NCBI GenBank assembly: GCA_019429205.1
Contig: JAHYIT010000014.1
Location: forward strand, 1 to 63,387
Length of the DNA: 63,387 nt
Source of the DNA: Mariniphaga sp.
Lineage (GTDB): Bacteria > Bacteroidota > Bacteroidia > Bacteroidales > Prolixibacteraceae
Direction: 5' to 3'
Under the pieces are notes generated by a model that did not search any database, was not told the DNA's origin, and was given only the letters and a program-made list of their open reading frames with translations. The first letter of the stretch is position 1. Each line of letters starts with the position of its first letter. Position numbers and translations under genes: made by a program. This document shows, piece after piece, positions 63,386-63,387 of the stretch.

Positions 63386-63387
63386 GC

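Noticed and set aside
1-63387. tRNA genes or a CRISPR array
   Set aside because: No TPsiC-like GGTTCGAATCC arms with a cloverleaf and no regularly spaced identical repeats beyond the 33-nt tandem array, which has no spacers, were seen.
1-63387. Complete insertion sequence or prophage
   Set aside because: No transposase, integrase or phage structural genes are present; only short repeats and relics.

Overview
The window reads as chromosome of a Bacteroidota bacterium, most likely a marine or sediment Marinilabiliales/Prolixibacteraceae-type organism. This is inferred from four proteins with type IX secretion (T9SS) C-terminal sorting domains, CarboxypepD-regulatory TonB receptors, BtuG/BtuH-like vitamin B12 proteins, Bacteroidota-style -7 boxes (TAnnTTTG), AT-rich spacers and weak Shine-Dalgarno use. 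No tRNA, CRISPR array, complete insertion sequence or prophage was recognised.

Layout. 1-9.1 kb: the 3' end of a formylglycine-generating-enzyme-like gene, a small beta-barrel protein, then a + strand run of exported enzymes: Tat-exported NIPSNAP protein, a catalytically dead M14 carboxypeptidase followed by an intact paralogue, zinc alcohol dehydrogenase, bicupin and a DUF5060 glycoside hydrolase. 9.1-16.9 kb: an AT-rich defence island on the minus strand: XRE regulator, RloC-like ABC ATPase/anticodon-nuclease candidate, type III Mod and Res, and an orphan MNT nucleotidyltransferase, with relic-like DNA at both borders. 16.9-29.7 kb: M28 peptidase; a cluster of nucleic-acid enzymes (unknown protein, ATP-cone/PD-(D/E)XK nuclease, PIF1-type helicase, a decayed DUF4143 gene flanked by 33-nt tandem repeats and an inverted repeat, SNF2 helicase); S9 peptidase; RluA-type pseudouridine synthase. 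29.7-37.5 kb: a lipoprotein NlpC/P60 endopeptidase plus a Tat-exported dipeptide epimerase (murein-peptide processing), a PIN toxin-antitoxin pair, lipoprotein MsrB, a His-rich OB-fold lipoprotein with a PepSY membrane protein, DUF134 regulator, chorismate synthase and SlyD.

37.6-45.3 kb is a cobalamin-uptake operon read on the minus strand behind a cobalamin riboswitch: a T9SS surface protein carrying a DUF4430-like (transcobalamin beta-domain-like) segment, a BtuB-type receptor, a BtuG-like propeller lipoprotein and a BtuH-like double-DUF4465 protein that also carries a T9SS signal. A second TonB receptor is divergent from it. 47.7-54.3 kb: two tandem lipoprotein agmatine/peptidylarginine-deiminase-family proteins, Lgt and SecA. 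54.4-63.4 kb: a T9SS glycoside hydrolase, a 1326-residue T9SS repeat protein, a PsiE-like membrane protein, a YbaK-type deacylase, the RNase P RNA gene (containing small palindromic inserts), a DUF2027/Smr protein and a nested inverted-repeat element at the right edge.

Most interesting: the B12 operon with its transcobalamin-like surface protein, the type III restriction/RloC-like operon, the active/dead M14 pair, the ATP-cone nuclease cluster, and small palindromes sitting inside structured RNAs.
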